Assembly: GCA_947448745.1 (NCBI GenBank)
Contig: CANFOQ010000016.1
Coordinates: 1-55,364, forward strand
DNA length: 55,364 nt
Source of the DNA: Comamonadaceae bacterium
GTDB taxonomy: Bacteria > Pseudomonadota > Gammaproteobacteria > Burkholderiales > Burkholderiaceae_C
Direction of reading: 5' to 3'
Under the pieces are notes generated by a model. The model worked only from the letters and a program-made list of their open reading frames with translations. It was not told the DNA's origin and made no database searches. Within the stretch, counting starts at the first letter, position 1. Each line of letters opens with the position of its first letter. A program made the position numbers and the translations under genes. Positions 31,911 to 39,751 of this stretch are shown here, piece by piece.

Positions 31911-33392
31911 ATGGCACGCGATAAAGACAAACCCGATATCCCACCAGGCTCACCCCTGCGGCGCATCACGCCCATTCTGATCACCTTGGCGGTGTTTGGT
32001 GTGTTGGGTCCCTATTTGTTCTCGGCCTATTGGCTCAACACCTTCACCACCGTGGCCTGCCTGAGTTTGGTGGCCGCCACCGTGTCCTTGCTTTATGGTC
32101 AATTGGGCATGGTGTCCTTGGCGCAATTCGCCCTCAGCGGCGTCGGCGGTTGGGTGTGTTTGCGCTTGGTGCATGGCATGGCCTTGCCCTTTGAATTGGC
32201 CCTCATCATCGGCGCTGTGGTGGCCGCGGTGTTTGGTTTGTTGGTGGGCTTGCCTGCCCTGCGCATGCGCGGTTTGTACTTGGCCTTGCTCACCCTGATG
32301 GTCGCTGCAGCCTTCCAAGTCGCCGTCAACGTGATCGGTTTTCCCGATGGTGGCCCCGGTTGGACCGGCAAGGTGGTCGATGGTCAACGTGCTTTGATCG
32401 AACGTCCATGGATGGCGGTCAGCGACAGCAGTTATTTCCTCTACGCCATTGCTTGGTTGGCGGCGGGCTTGTCTTGGTTGGAGTGGCTTCGCGCCACCGA
32501 AGCGGGTCGTTCGTGGGCCCTGATTCGCAAGTCTGAAGCCGCGGCCATTGCAGCCGGTGTCAGCGTGTTTGGCTACAAAGCTTGGGCCTTCACCATCGGC
32601 GGTTTCTTGACGGGTTTGGCTGGGGGTTTGTTGGCCGGATTGAACGGTCAACTGGACAACACGGGTTTCCCCGTCAGCCAATCCATCTTGTTGTATGCCT
32701 TGGTGGTGGTCGGTGGCGTCTACAACTGGGTCGGTTGTTTGTTCGCGGGTTTGCTGATCCGCGCCCTGCCCGCGTTGCTGAACGACCATGGGGTGGACGG
32801 CAACTTGTCGAATGTGTTTTTCGGCTTCGCTTTGTTGGTGTCTTTGATTCAAGGCCGCAAAGGCTTGGCTGGTCAACTGGCCGACTATTACAAATTCGTG
32901 CGCATGAGCCGCATCATTGAAGGCACGGTGAGTTGGGGAATCATCGCCATCGCCATCGGCCTGCTGTGCGCTCATTACGAGCAAGCCAGCTTCGCCGGTT
33001 CTTTCTTCATCGCGCTCATCGCCTTGTTGTTCCGCATGGTCATTCCGGGTGTGTGCTGGTTGTTGCTGGGCTTCTTTGGCAAAAAGGTACAAGACGGTGC
33101 CGAAGATGGCGAAGCATGGTTGTCCTTGCGCTTGTCACGTCTCATCGAAAGCATGGGCTTGATGCCCGACCACCGACTCATCAAACGCGTCTTGAACTGG
33201 TTGTTCATTGGCTACTTTGTGGCTTGGATTGCGCACGGCGTGTTTGATGTGGATCACAGCGTTTCCCTGTCCATCATTTGGGGCGCCATGCTGGCCAAGG
33301 TGCTGATTGAAATTGTCAGCTACCGCTTGATGCTGCCGATTCGCCAACGCATCGACCAGCGTTTCCCCAAACCCTTTGCTTCTTACCGTTGA
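31911..33392 (+). CDS. ABC transporter permease, LivM type, with extra C-terminal membrane domain
   Basis: A 493-residue permease. Residues 1-330 form a normal LivM-like unit (VSLLYGQLGMVSLAQFALSG, GLPALRMRGLYLALLTLMVA, GRSWALIRKSEAAAIAAGVS as the ATPase-contact loop, ending LIQGRKGLAGQLADYYK). The usual protein ends about there. This one continues for roughly 160 residues with about four more hydrophobic segments (near 341-354, 362-388, 427-441, 451-468) and charged loops (KKVQDGAEDGEAW). I do not recognise the extension. The frame is open without a break. It is 21 bp after the LivH gene and 12 bp before the LivG gene. Confidence 0.88.
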   Translation: MARDKDKPDIPPGSPLRRITPILITLAVFGVLGPYLFSAYWLNTFTTVACLSLVAATVSLLYGQLGMVSLAQFALSGVGGWVCLRLVHGMALPFELALIIGAVVAAVFGLLVGLPALRMRGLYLALLTLMVAAAFQVAVNVIGFPDGGPGWTGKVVDGQRALIERPWMAVSDSSYFLYAIAWLAAGLSWLEWLRATEAGRSWALIRKSEAAAIAAGVSVFGYKAWAFTIGGFLTGLAGGLLAGLNGQLDNTGFPVSQSILLYALVVVGGVYNWVGCLFAGLLIRALPALLNDHGVDGNLSNVFFGFALLVSLIQGRKGLAGQLADYYKFVRMSRIIEGTVSWGIIAIAIGLLCAHYEQASFAGSFFIALIALLFRMVIPGVCWLLLGFFGKKVQDGAEDGEAWLSLRLSRLIESMGLMPDHRLIKRVLNWLFIGYFVAWIAHGVFDVDHSVSLSIIWGAMLAKVLIEIVSYRLMLPIRQRIDQRFPKPFASYR

Positions 33393-33404
33393 GGGCTTGA
33401 CGAC

Positions 33405-34136
33405 ATGATTGAAATCAACAACCTCACCGTCCAATTTGGAGGCGTCAAGCCCATCAATGAATTGACGGTCACTTTGAAAAGCGGCATCTCAGGCCTGATT
33501 GGCCCCAACGGTGCGGGCAAAACCACCTTGCTGAATGTGCTGTCTGGTTTTGTCACGCCCACGCAAGGCAGTGTCAGTGTCAATGGCCGCAAGCTCACCG
33601 GTTTGGCCCCACACAAACGCGCTTTGTTTGGTTTGCGCCGCACGTTCCAAACCGACCAAATCGCCGACGACTTGACCCTCTGGGAAAACGTGGAAGCAAT
33701 TGCCGACCACGCGGGCTTCATCGACAAAGACATGGCCAACCATGCCGTGGAACAAGCCATTGCCTATGTGGGCTTGCGCAAACGCATCCATCGCAAGGGC
33801 AGCAATTTGTCCACCCAAGAGCGTCACTTGGCCGAGATTGCCAAAGCCCTGATTGGCAAACCTGAATTGGTGATGTTGGATGAACCCGGTGCGGGCATGT
33901 CTGAATCGGAAACCAAGCATTTGGAAGACGTGATCCGCGGCATCCCTGCTTATTGCGGTGCCCAGGTTTTTTTGATCGACCATGACGTGGAACTGATTGC
34001 GGCGTGCTGCGATGAAACCATGGTCTTGGACTTTGGCAAGTTGCTGGCCTTGGGCCCCACCCACGAGGTCTTGCAAAACCCTGAAGTGCAAAAAGCCTAC
34101 TTGGGCAGTTTCGAGGAATTGGGAGTCCACGCATGA
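33405..34136 (+). CDS. ABC transporter ATP-binding protein, LivG type
   Basis: A 243-residue ATPase. Walker A is GPNGAGKTT (33-41) and Walker B is LVMLDEPGAG (155-164), followed by an H-loop region (FLIDHDVELI). The ABC signature reads LSTQERHLAEIAKAL (from 135) instead of LSGGQ or the AYGQQ common in LivG proteins. Whether this affects activity is unknown. It overlaps the LivF gene by ATGA; the two would form the nucleotide-binding heterodimer of the importer. Confidence 0.9.
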   Translation: MIEINNLTVQFGGVKPINELTVTLKSGISGLIGPNGAGKTTLLNVLSGFVTPTQGSVSVNGRKLTGLAPHKRALFGLRRTFQTDQIADDLTLWENVEAIADHAGFIDKDMANHAVEQAIAYVGLRKRIHRKGSNLSTQERHLAEIAKALIGKPELVMLDEPGAGMSESETKHLEDVIRGIPAYCGAQVFLIDHDVELIAACCDETMVLDFGKLLALGPTHEVLQNPEVQKAYLGSFEELGVHA

Positions 34137-34882
34137 GCACGACCTCTGGCATTTTGAAAATCGACAACCTGGTCATGGTGCGTGGCACCAAGGCCGTGGT
34201 GCACGGCATCAAGCTCGAGGTCAAGCCCGGCATGGTGACTGCGCTCATGGGCCCCAATGGTGCGGGCAAAACCAGCACCGTGTTGGGCATCTCGGGTGTG
34301 GTCGAACCCGCCTTTGGCGATGTTTGGCTGGATGGTCACAACGTGAAGGGTTTGGAGAGCGATGAGATTCGCCGCCACGGCATTGCCACCGTGCCCGAAG
34401 GGCACCAGGTGCTGCGCGAGTTGACCGTCAGAGAAAACCTGCAAGTCGCCGGTGGTGGTTTGTCCAGCAGCGCCTTGAACCAAGCGATTGAACGGGTGTT
34501 GGAACTCTTCCCCGAATTGAAAACCCGCTTGAACCAAGCCGCAGGGGACTTGTCCGGCGGTCAACAACAAATGGTGTCCATCTCGCAAGCCTTGGTGGTG
34601 TCACCGCGCTACTTGCTGATTGACGAACTCTCTTTTGGCTTGGCGCCTTCCATCGTCAGTCGCTTGGTACCGGTGATTCGCGAGATCGCGGCCAGCGGCA
34701 TTGGCGTTTTGTTGATTGAGCAGTTCACGCAATTGGCCTTGGGTTTGTCGAGCCATGTATATGTGATGTCGCGTGGCAGCGTCTCCTACGACGGCGGCCC
34801 CGAGAACTTGAAAGCCGACCCGGACATCTTGCACCGCGCCTATTTCCCCATCAGCGACCGCGAAGCGGTTGGCCTTGCCTAA
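34133..34882 (+). CDS. ABC transporter ATP-binding protein, LivF type
   Basis: A 249-residue ATPase. Walker A is GPNGAGKTS (40-48), the signature is LSGGQQQMV (140-148), and Walker B is YLLIDELSFGLAP (160-172), where the usual Pro after Glu is Leu. LLIEQFTQLALGLSSHVYVMSRG carries the H-loop position as Gln/Phe context typical of LivF. It completes a five-gene importer (binding protein, two permeases, two ATPases). dmpN starts 23 bp later with a strong AGGAG site. Confidence 0.9.
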   Translation: MSTTSGILKIDNLVMVRGTKAVVHGIKLEVKPGMVTALMGPNGAGKTSTVLGISGVVEPAFGDVWLDGHNVKGLESDEIRRHGIATVPEGHQVLRELTVRENLQVAGGGLSSSALNQAIERVLELFPELKTRLNQAAGDLSGGQQQMVSISQALVVSPRYLLIDELSFGLAPSIVSRLVPVIREIAASGIGVLLIEQFTQLALGLSSHVYVMSRGSVSYDGGPENLKADPDILHRAYFPISDREAVGLA

Positions 34883-34905
34883 ATAAAAACCACCAGGAGA
34901 CCCGC

Positions 34906-36471
34906 ATGGACGCACCCGTCAAAAAGAAGAAGTTAGGTCTGAAAGACCGCTATGCCGCGATGACGCGTGGCTTGCATTGGGACACCACCTACCAACCCAT
35001 GGACAAGGTGTTTCCTTATGACAAGTACGAGGGCATCAAGATCCATGACTGGGACAAATGGGAAGACCCGTTCCGCTTGACCATGGACGCTTACTGGAAA
35101 TACCAGGGCGAAAAGGACAAAAAGCTTTACGCGGTGATCGACTCCTTCGCACAAAACAACGGCCAGTTGGGTGTCAGTGATGCGCGTTACATCAACGCCT
35201 TGAAACTGTTCATCCAAGGGGTCACACCGCTGGAGTACTACGCCCACCGTGGTTTCCAACACGTGGGTCGTCAGTTCACGGGTGCCGGTGCCCGGGTGGC
35301 TGCGCAAATGCAAGCCATCGACGAATTGCGCCATTTCCAAACCGAAACCCACGCCATATCGCACTACAACAAGTACTTCAACGGCATGCATTCGTCCAAC
35401 CACTGGTTTGACAACATGTGGTACTTGTCGGTGCCCAAGTCCTTCTTCGAAGACGCTTTCACAGGCGGCCCGTTCGAGTTCTTGACCGCCGTGAGTTTCT
35501 CGTTTGAATACGTGCTGACCAATTTGTTGTTCGTGCCCTTCATGTCGGGTGCTGCGCACAACGGTGACATCTCCACCGTCACCTTTGGTTTCTCGGCCCA
35601 ATCGGACGAGTCACGCCACATGACCTTGGGCATCGAGTGCATCAAGTTCATGCTGGAACAAGATCCGGCCAACGTGCCCATCGTGCAGCGCTGGATCGAC
35701 AAGTGGTTCTGGCGCGGCTACCGCTTGCTCACCTTGGTGGCCATGATGCAAGACTACATGCTGCCCAAGCGCGTGATGAGCTGGAAAGAAGCCTGGGAGA
35801 TGTACGCCGAAAGCAATGGCGGTGCTTTGTTCAAAGACTTGGCCCGTTACGGCATCCGCGAACCCAAAGGTTGGAAAGATGCTTGCGAAGGCAAAGATCA
35901 CATCAGCCACCAAGCCTGGGCCACGTTCTACCAATACAGCCACGCTGCCGCATTCCACACATGGATCCCCAGCGAAGACGAGATGAAGTGGTTGTCCGAG
36001 CGTTACCCCGACACCTTCGACCGCTACTACCGCTCGCGCTTTGACCACTGGTCCAAAGAGCAGAAAAAAGAAGGTCGTTGGTTCAACCAAGTGTTGCCCA
36101 TGTTGTGCCAGGTGTGCACGGTGCCGATGTTGTTCACCGAGCCCGGTGACCCCACACAAATCGCTTACCGCGAAAGCACTTACCTCGGCATGAAGTACCA
36201 CTTCTGCAGCAACCACTGCCAAGAGATCTTCGACTACGAGCCGCGCAAATACGTGCAGTCGTGGTTGCCGGTGCACCAGATTTACCAAGGCAATTGCTAC
36301 CCCGACGACATCAACCCAGCCTCGCCTGGCGACAGCCCAGTGCGTGAGGTGTTGCGTTACTACGGTGTCAACGGCGGCGAAGACAACGGCGACTTCAGCA
36401 CCAGCCAAGACAAGAGCAACTTCAGCAAGTGGCGTGGCAAAGACGCCCCCGAAGGAGCCAGCGATGAGTAG
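34906..36471 (+). CDS. dmpN: Phenol hydroxylase, oxygenase alpha subunit (P3)
   Basis: Catalytic large subunit of multicomponent phenol hydroxylase, which converts phenol and methylphenols to catechols with O2. The 521-residue protein carries all six diiron ligands: E110 (TPLEYYAHRG), E140 and H143 (DELRH), E201 (FSFEYV), E235 and H238 (DESRH). The C-terminal zinc-type cysteine site is present (MLCQVC and FCSNHCQEIF). Length is normal. CAGGAGAC precedes the ATG, as before the binding protein and dioxygenase genes. It is separated from dmpKLM by the paralogue and importer genes, but overlaps dmpO as usual. Confidence 0.97.
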   Translation: MDAPVKKKKLGLKDRYAAMTRGLHWDTTYQPMDKVFPYDKYEGIKIHDWDKWEDPFRLTMDAYWKYQGEKDKKLYAVIDSFAQNNGQLGVSDARYINALKLFIQGVTPLEYYAHRGFQHVGRQFTGAGARVAAQMQAIDELRHFQTETHAISHYNKYFNGMHSSNHWFDNMWYLSVPKSFFEDAFTGGPFEFLTAVSFSFEYVLTNLLFVPFMSGAAHNGDISTVTFGFSAQSDESRHMTLGIECIKFMLEQDPANVPIVQRWIDKWFWRGYRLLTLVAMMQDYMLPKRVMSWKEAWEMYAESNGGALFKDLARYGIREPKGWKDACEGKDHISHQAWATFYQYSHAAAFHTWIPSEDEMKWLSERYPDTFDRYYRSRFDHWSKEQKKEGRWFNQVLPMLCQVCTVPMLFTEPGDPTQIAYRESTYLGMKYHFCSNHCQEIFDYEPRKYVQSWLPVHQIYQGNCYPDDINPASPGDSPVREVLRYYGVNGGEDNGDFSTSQDKSNFSKWRGKDAPEGASDE

Positions 36472-36883
36472 AGAGGTACCTGACCGCACCGCGGTGCTGC
36501 CCCCCGATGGTTTGCTCACCATCGGTGACTACCCGCTGCGTCAAGCCGACACCGAAGACTTGTTCTACGGCAACCGCTTGATTTACCTGGGCTGGGACAA
36601 CCACCTGATGTACTGCGCACCGTTTTGTGTGCCATTGCCACCCGACATGCCCTTCGGGGCTTTGGTGCGCGACGTCTTGCCCGACTTGTATGGCGAGCAC
36701 CCTGAGTTTGAACAAATCGATTGGCAGCGCGTGGAATGGACCAGCTCGAACAAAAAGTTCAAGCCCGACTTTGGCAAGTCTTTGGAGCACCATGGCTTGG
36801 GCCACAAATCCGTCATCCGTTTCAAAACCCCTGCGCTTGAAGGCATCAAGCGCCAAGTGCGTGCTGGACGCCAGGCTTTCTAG
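36464..36883 (+). CDS. dmpO: Phenol hydroxylase, oxygenase gamma subunit (P4)
   Basis: A 139-residue small subunit of the oxygenase hexamer (DmpO family): YPLRQADTEDLFYGNRLIYLGWDNHLMYCAPFCVPLPPDMPFGAL and WTSSNKKFKPDFGKSLEHHGLGHKSVIRF. Starts at the ATG overlapping the last 8 bp of dmpN. Iron-free; it stabilises the alpha-beta core. A tail EGIKRQVRAGRQAF ends the protein. Confidence 0.94.
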   Translation: MSREVPDRTAVLPPDGLLTIGDYPLRQADTEDLFYGNRLIYLGWDNHLMYCAPFCVPLPPDMPFGALVRDVLPDLYGEHPEFEQIDWQRVEWTSSNKKFKPDFGKSLEHHGLGHKSVIRFKTPALEGIKRQVRAGRQAF

Positions 36884-36891
36884 GACACACC

Positions 36892-37947
36892 ATGAGCTAT
36901 CAACTCACCTTGGAACCCTTGGGCGCCACCATTGAAGTGGAAGACGGTCAAACCATTTTGGATGCGGCGCTGCGTCAAGGCATCTACATTCCCCACGCCT
37001 GTGGCCATGGCTTGTGTGGCACGTGCAAGGTCACGGTGGAAAACGGTGACGTGGACCATGGCGCGGCCAATCCCTTTGCCTTGATGGACTTTGAACGCGA
37101 CGACGGCAAAACCTTGGCCTGCTGTGCCACTTTGAATTCAGACACCACCATCGAAGCCGACATCGATGAAGACCCCGATGCCGAAATCATCCCGGTGCAA
37201 GACCATGCCACCACGGTGTCGCGCATCGTTGACCTGACCCCCACCATCAAAGCCATTTATCTGAAACTGGACACGCACTTGCATTTCCAGGCCGGCCAGT
37301 ATGTGCAGGTGCAAATACCTGGCATTGAGGGCGGTCGCGCCTTCTCGATCGCCAACTCACCCAAGCAGGTGAAAGAGACCGGTGAGATCGAACTCAATGT
37401 GCGCATCTTGAAAGACGGCAAAGCCACCACTTGGTTGCACAGCCAATTGAAGGTGGGTGACAGTTTGAAAATGTCAGGCCCCTACGGTCGTTTCTTGGTG
37501 CGCAAAAGCGCGAAACAACCGCTCATCTTCATGGCCGGTGGTTCGGGCTTGTCCAGCCCACGCTCGATGATTTTGGATTTGCTGGAACACGGCAGCACCG
37601 AACCCATGACCTTGGTCTATGGCCAGCGCAGCGCTGACGAGTTGTATTACGACGCCGAGTTCAAAGCCTTGGCACAACAACACCCGCACTTCACCTATGT
37701 GCCCGCTTTGTCTGAAGGCAGTGCAGCCCACACCGCGCAAGGCTTTGTGCATGACGTGGCCAAAGCGCATTTCAACGGCGACTTCTCGGGCCACAAAGCC
37801 TATTTGTGCGGACCGCCCGTGATGATCGAAGCCTGCATTGCCGCCTTGATGCAAGGCCGCTTGTACGAGCGTGACATCTACACCGAAAAGTTCTTGTCAG
37901 CGGCTGACGCCGAACAAGTGCGCAGCCCCTTGTTCAAGCGGGTCTGA
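36892..37947 (+). CDS. dmpP: Phenol hydroxylase reductase (P5)
   Basis: Electron-transfer protein, NADH to FAD to [2Fe-2S] to oxygenase. The 351-residue protein has an N-terminal plant-type ferredoxin domain with cysteines C37, C42, C45 and C77. The FAD domain follows with RAFSIANSP, and the NAD domain has GGSGLSSPRSMI and YLCGPPVMIEAC near the end. The order and length match DmpP. It lies 8 bp after dmpO and 10 bp before dmpQ. Confidence 0.96.
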   Translation: MSYQLTLEPLGATIEVEDGQTILDAALRQGIYIPHACGHGLCGTCKVTVENGDVDHGAANPFALMDFERDDGKTLACCATLNSDTTIEADIDEDPDAEIIPVQDHATTVSRIVDLTPTIKAIYLKLDTHLHFQAGQYVQVQIPGIEGGRAFSIANSPKQVKETGEIELNVRILKDGKATTWLHSQLKVGDSLKMSGPYGRFLVRKSAKQPLIFMAGGSGLSSPRSMILDLLEHGSTEPMTLVYGQRSADELYYDAEFKALAQQHPHFTYVPALSEGSAAHTAQGFVHDVAKAHFNGDFSGHKAYLCGPPVMIEACIAALMQGRLYERDIYTEKFLSAADAEQVRSPLFKRV

Positions 37948-37957
37948 GGATCAATCC

Positions 37958-38311
37958 ATGATTTTCGACACCCGCCCCAAGGTGCAAGTGCACATCGCCC
38001 AAACCAATGAAAGCTTTCCTTGCGCTGGCGATGAGAGCCTGCTCAAGGGCATGTTGCGCTTGGGTCGCAAAGGCATTCCGGTGGGCTGTGTGAATGGCGG
38101 CTGTGGTGTCTGCAAAGTGAAGATTTTGGAAGGCTCAACCACGACGCTGGGTCCGGTCAGCCGCGCCCATGTGAGCGCTGAAGAAGAGGCCCAGGGCTAC
38201 ACCTTGGCGTGTCGTGTCGCCCCCACTTGCGCGGTCAAGTTGGAGGTGGCTGGCAAATTTGAAAAACCGTTTTCCCGTGGGTTTGTGCAAACAAACCAAA
38301 TTGCAACTTAG
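37958..38311 (+). CDS. dmpQ: Plant-type ferredoxin that reactivates catechol 2,3-dioxygenase
   Basis: A 117-residue [2Fe-2S] ferredoxin of the XylT/DmpQ type with cluster cysteines C44, C49, C52 and C85 ([15 protein letters not shown]). In this family it reduces the oxidised Fe(III) of catechol 2,3-dioxygenase inactivated by substituted catechols. It sits immediately before the dioxygenase gene, as in known meta-cleavage operons. Confidence 0.93.
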   Translation: MIFDTRPKVQVHIAQTNESFPCAGDESLLKGMLRLGRKGIPVGCVNGGCGVCKVKILEGSTTTLGPVSRAHVSAEEEAQGYTLACRVAPTCAVKLEVAGKFEKPFSRGFVQTNQIAT

Positions 38312-38330
38312 AAAAAACCAGGAGACTGAG

Positions 38331-39275
38331 ATGAGTGTGATGCGAATTGGGCATGTGGCCCTCAAAGTGATGGACATGGCAGCTGCCGTGAAGCACTACG
38401 AAAAAGTAGTGGGCATGATCAAAACCATGGAAGACAAACACGGCAACGTGTACTTGAAGTGCTGGGACGAATGGGACAAGTACTCGGTCATCCTGCAACC
38501 TTCCGACCAAGCCGGTATGGACCATGTGGCTTACAAAGTTCGTCAAGACGCTGACTTGGACGCACTGCAAAGCAAGATCCAAGCGTATGGCATCAAAACC
38601 GTCATGTTGGCCGAAGGCAGCTTGCCTTCCACTGGCCGCATGTTGCAATTCCATTTGCCCAGCGGCCATGAAATGCGCCTGTATGCCATGAAAGAGTATG
38701 TGGGCACCGAAGTGGGCACCACCAACCCCGATCCCTGGCCCGATTCCATCCACGGCGCAGGCGCACACTGGCTCGACCATGTGCTGTTGATGTGCGAACT
38801 CAACCCCGAAACCGGCACCAACCACGTGGCTGACAACACCAAGTTCATGTGCGAAGTGTTGGAGTTCTATCTGGTTGAACAAGTGGTGGTCGGCCCCAAC
38901 GGTGCGATTCAAGCCGCGTCTTGGTTGACGCGCACCAACACCCCCCATGACATCGCTTTTGTGGGTGGCCCACGCGCTGGTTTTCACCACGCCTCCTTCT
39001 TCCTCGACTCTTGGCACGATGTGTTGAAAGCCGCCGATGTGATGGCCAAGTCGAAAACCAAAATTGATGTGGCACCGACACGCCATGGCATCACGCGCGG
39101 CGAAACCATTTACTTCTTTGACCCCAGTGGCAACCGCAACGAAACCTTCGCTGGCTTGGGCTATTTGGCCCAACCCGATCGTCCTGTGACCACTTGGACC
39201 GAAGACAAACTGTGGACCGGCATCTTCTATCACACCGGTGACGCTGTGCCCTCATTCACCGAGGTTTACACCTGA
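38331..39275 (+). CDS. dmpB: Catechol 2,3-dioxygenase
   Basis: Extradiol ring-cleavage enzyme converting catechol to 2-hydroxymuconic semialdehyde. The 314-residue type I enzyme has two vicinal-oxygen-chelate domains. Fe(II) ligands are H150 (WLDHVLL), H219 or H220 ([13 protein letters not shown]) and E271 ([10 protein letters not shown]). The start is fixed by CAGGAGACTGAG directly before the ATG. Equivalent to XylE/AphB. Confidence 0.97.
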   Translation: MSVMRIGHVALKVMDMAAAVKHYEKVVGMIKTMEDKHGNVYLKCWDEWDKYSVILQPSDQAGMDHVAYKVRQDADLDALQSKIQAYGIKTVMLAEGSLPSTGRMLQFHLPSGHEMRLYAMKEYVGTEVGTTNPDPWPDSIHGAGAHWLDHVLLMCELNPETGTNHVADNTKFMCEVLEFYLVEQVVVGPNGAIQAASWLTRTNTPHDIAFVGGPRAGFHHASFFLDSWHDVLKAADVMAKSKTKIDVAPTRHGITRGETIYFFDPSGNRNETFAGLGYLAQPDRPVTTWTEDKLWTGIFYHTGDAVPSFTEVYT

Positions 39276-39299
39276 TTTGAAGTCACCGAAAGACACACC

Positions 39300-39740
39300 A
39301 TGAGCGACCACCCCATCTCTGTCAGCAGTTCCAACATCAGCCACAGCGCTGTGCAAACCGCACTCGCTGCGGCAGCTGCCAAGGCGCAAGCCTTGGACCT
39401 GTTGGTCAACATTGCCCTCACCGATGCGGCGGGTCTCATGGTGGGTTTTTTAAGGATGAATGGTGCGCCTTTGCATTCCATCGATATTGCGCTCGATAAG
39501 GCTTACACCGCTTCCAGCTTTGGTTTGCCCACCAGCCAATGGACCGAAGCCCTGAAACACCACTCGCCCGCTGTCGGGCAAGGCTTGGTGTTGCGTCCGC
39601 GTTTTGTCGCTTTTGGCGGCGGCTTGCCCATCGTCCACCAAGGCGCTCGCATTGGCGGCATTGGCGTCTCGGGCGGCAGTGAAGAACAAGACGAAGAAAT
39701 AGCCCAAGCCGGTCTTGCGGCCTTGCATTTGAAACCCTGA
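39300..39740 (+). CDS. HbpS/GlcG-family (DUF336) protein
   Basis: A 146-residue protein of the haem-binding HbpS/GlcG fold: AVQTALAAAAAKAQALDLLVNIALTDAAGLMVGFLRM, DIALDKAYTASSFGLPTSQW, and the glycine-rich IVHQGARIGGIGVSGGSEEQDEEIAQAGL. No signal peptide. Members turn up repeatedly in aromatic meta-cleavage operons between the dioxygenase and semialdehyde dehydrogenase genes, but their task there is not established. The gaps are 24 bp before and 11 bp after. Confidence 0.85.
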   Translation: MSDHPISVSSSNISHSAVQTALAAAAAKAQALDLLVNIALTDAAGLMVGFLRMNGAPLHSIDIALDKAYTASSFGLPTSQWTEALKHHSPAVGQGLVLRPRFVAFGGGLPIVHQGARIGGIGVSGGSEEQDEEIAQAGLAALHLKP

Positions 39741-39751
39741 TAACGCGAACA

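Noticed and set aside
31950..33092. Minus-strand frame of 380 codons opposite the LivM-type permease
   Set aside because: His/Gln-rich complement of a membrane protein gene; no homology, no ribosome site.
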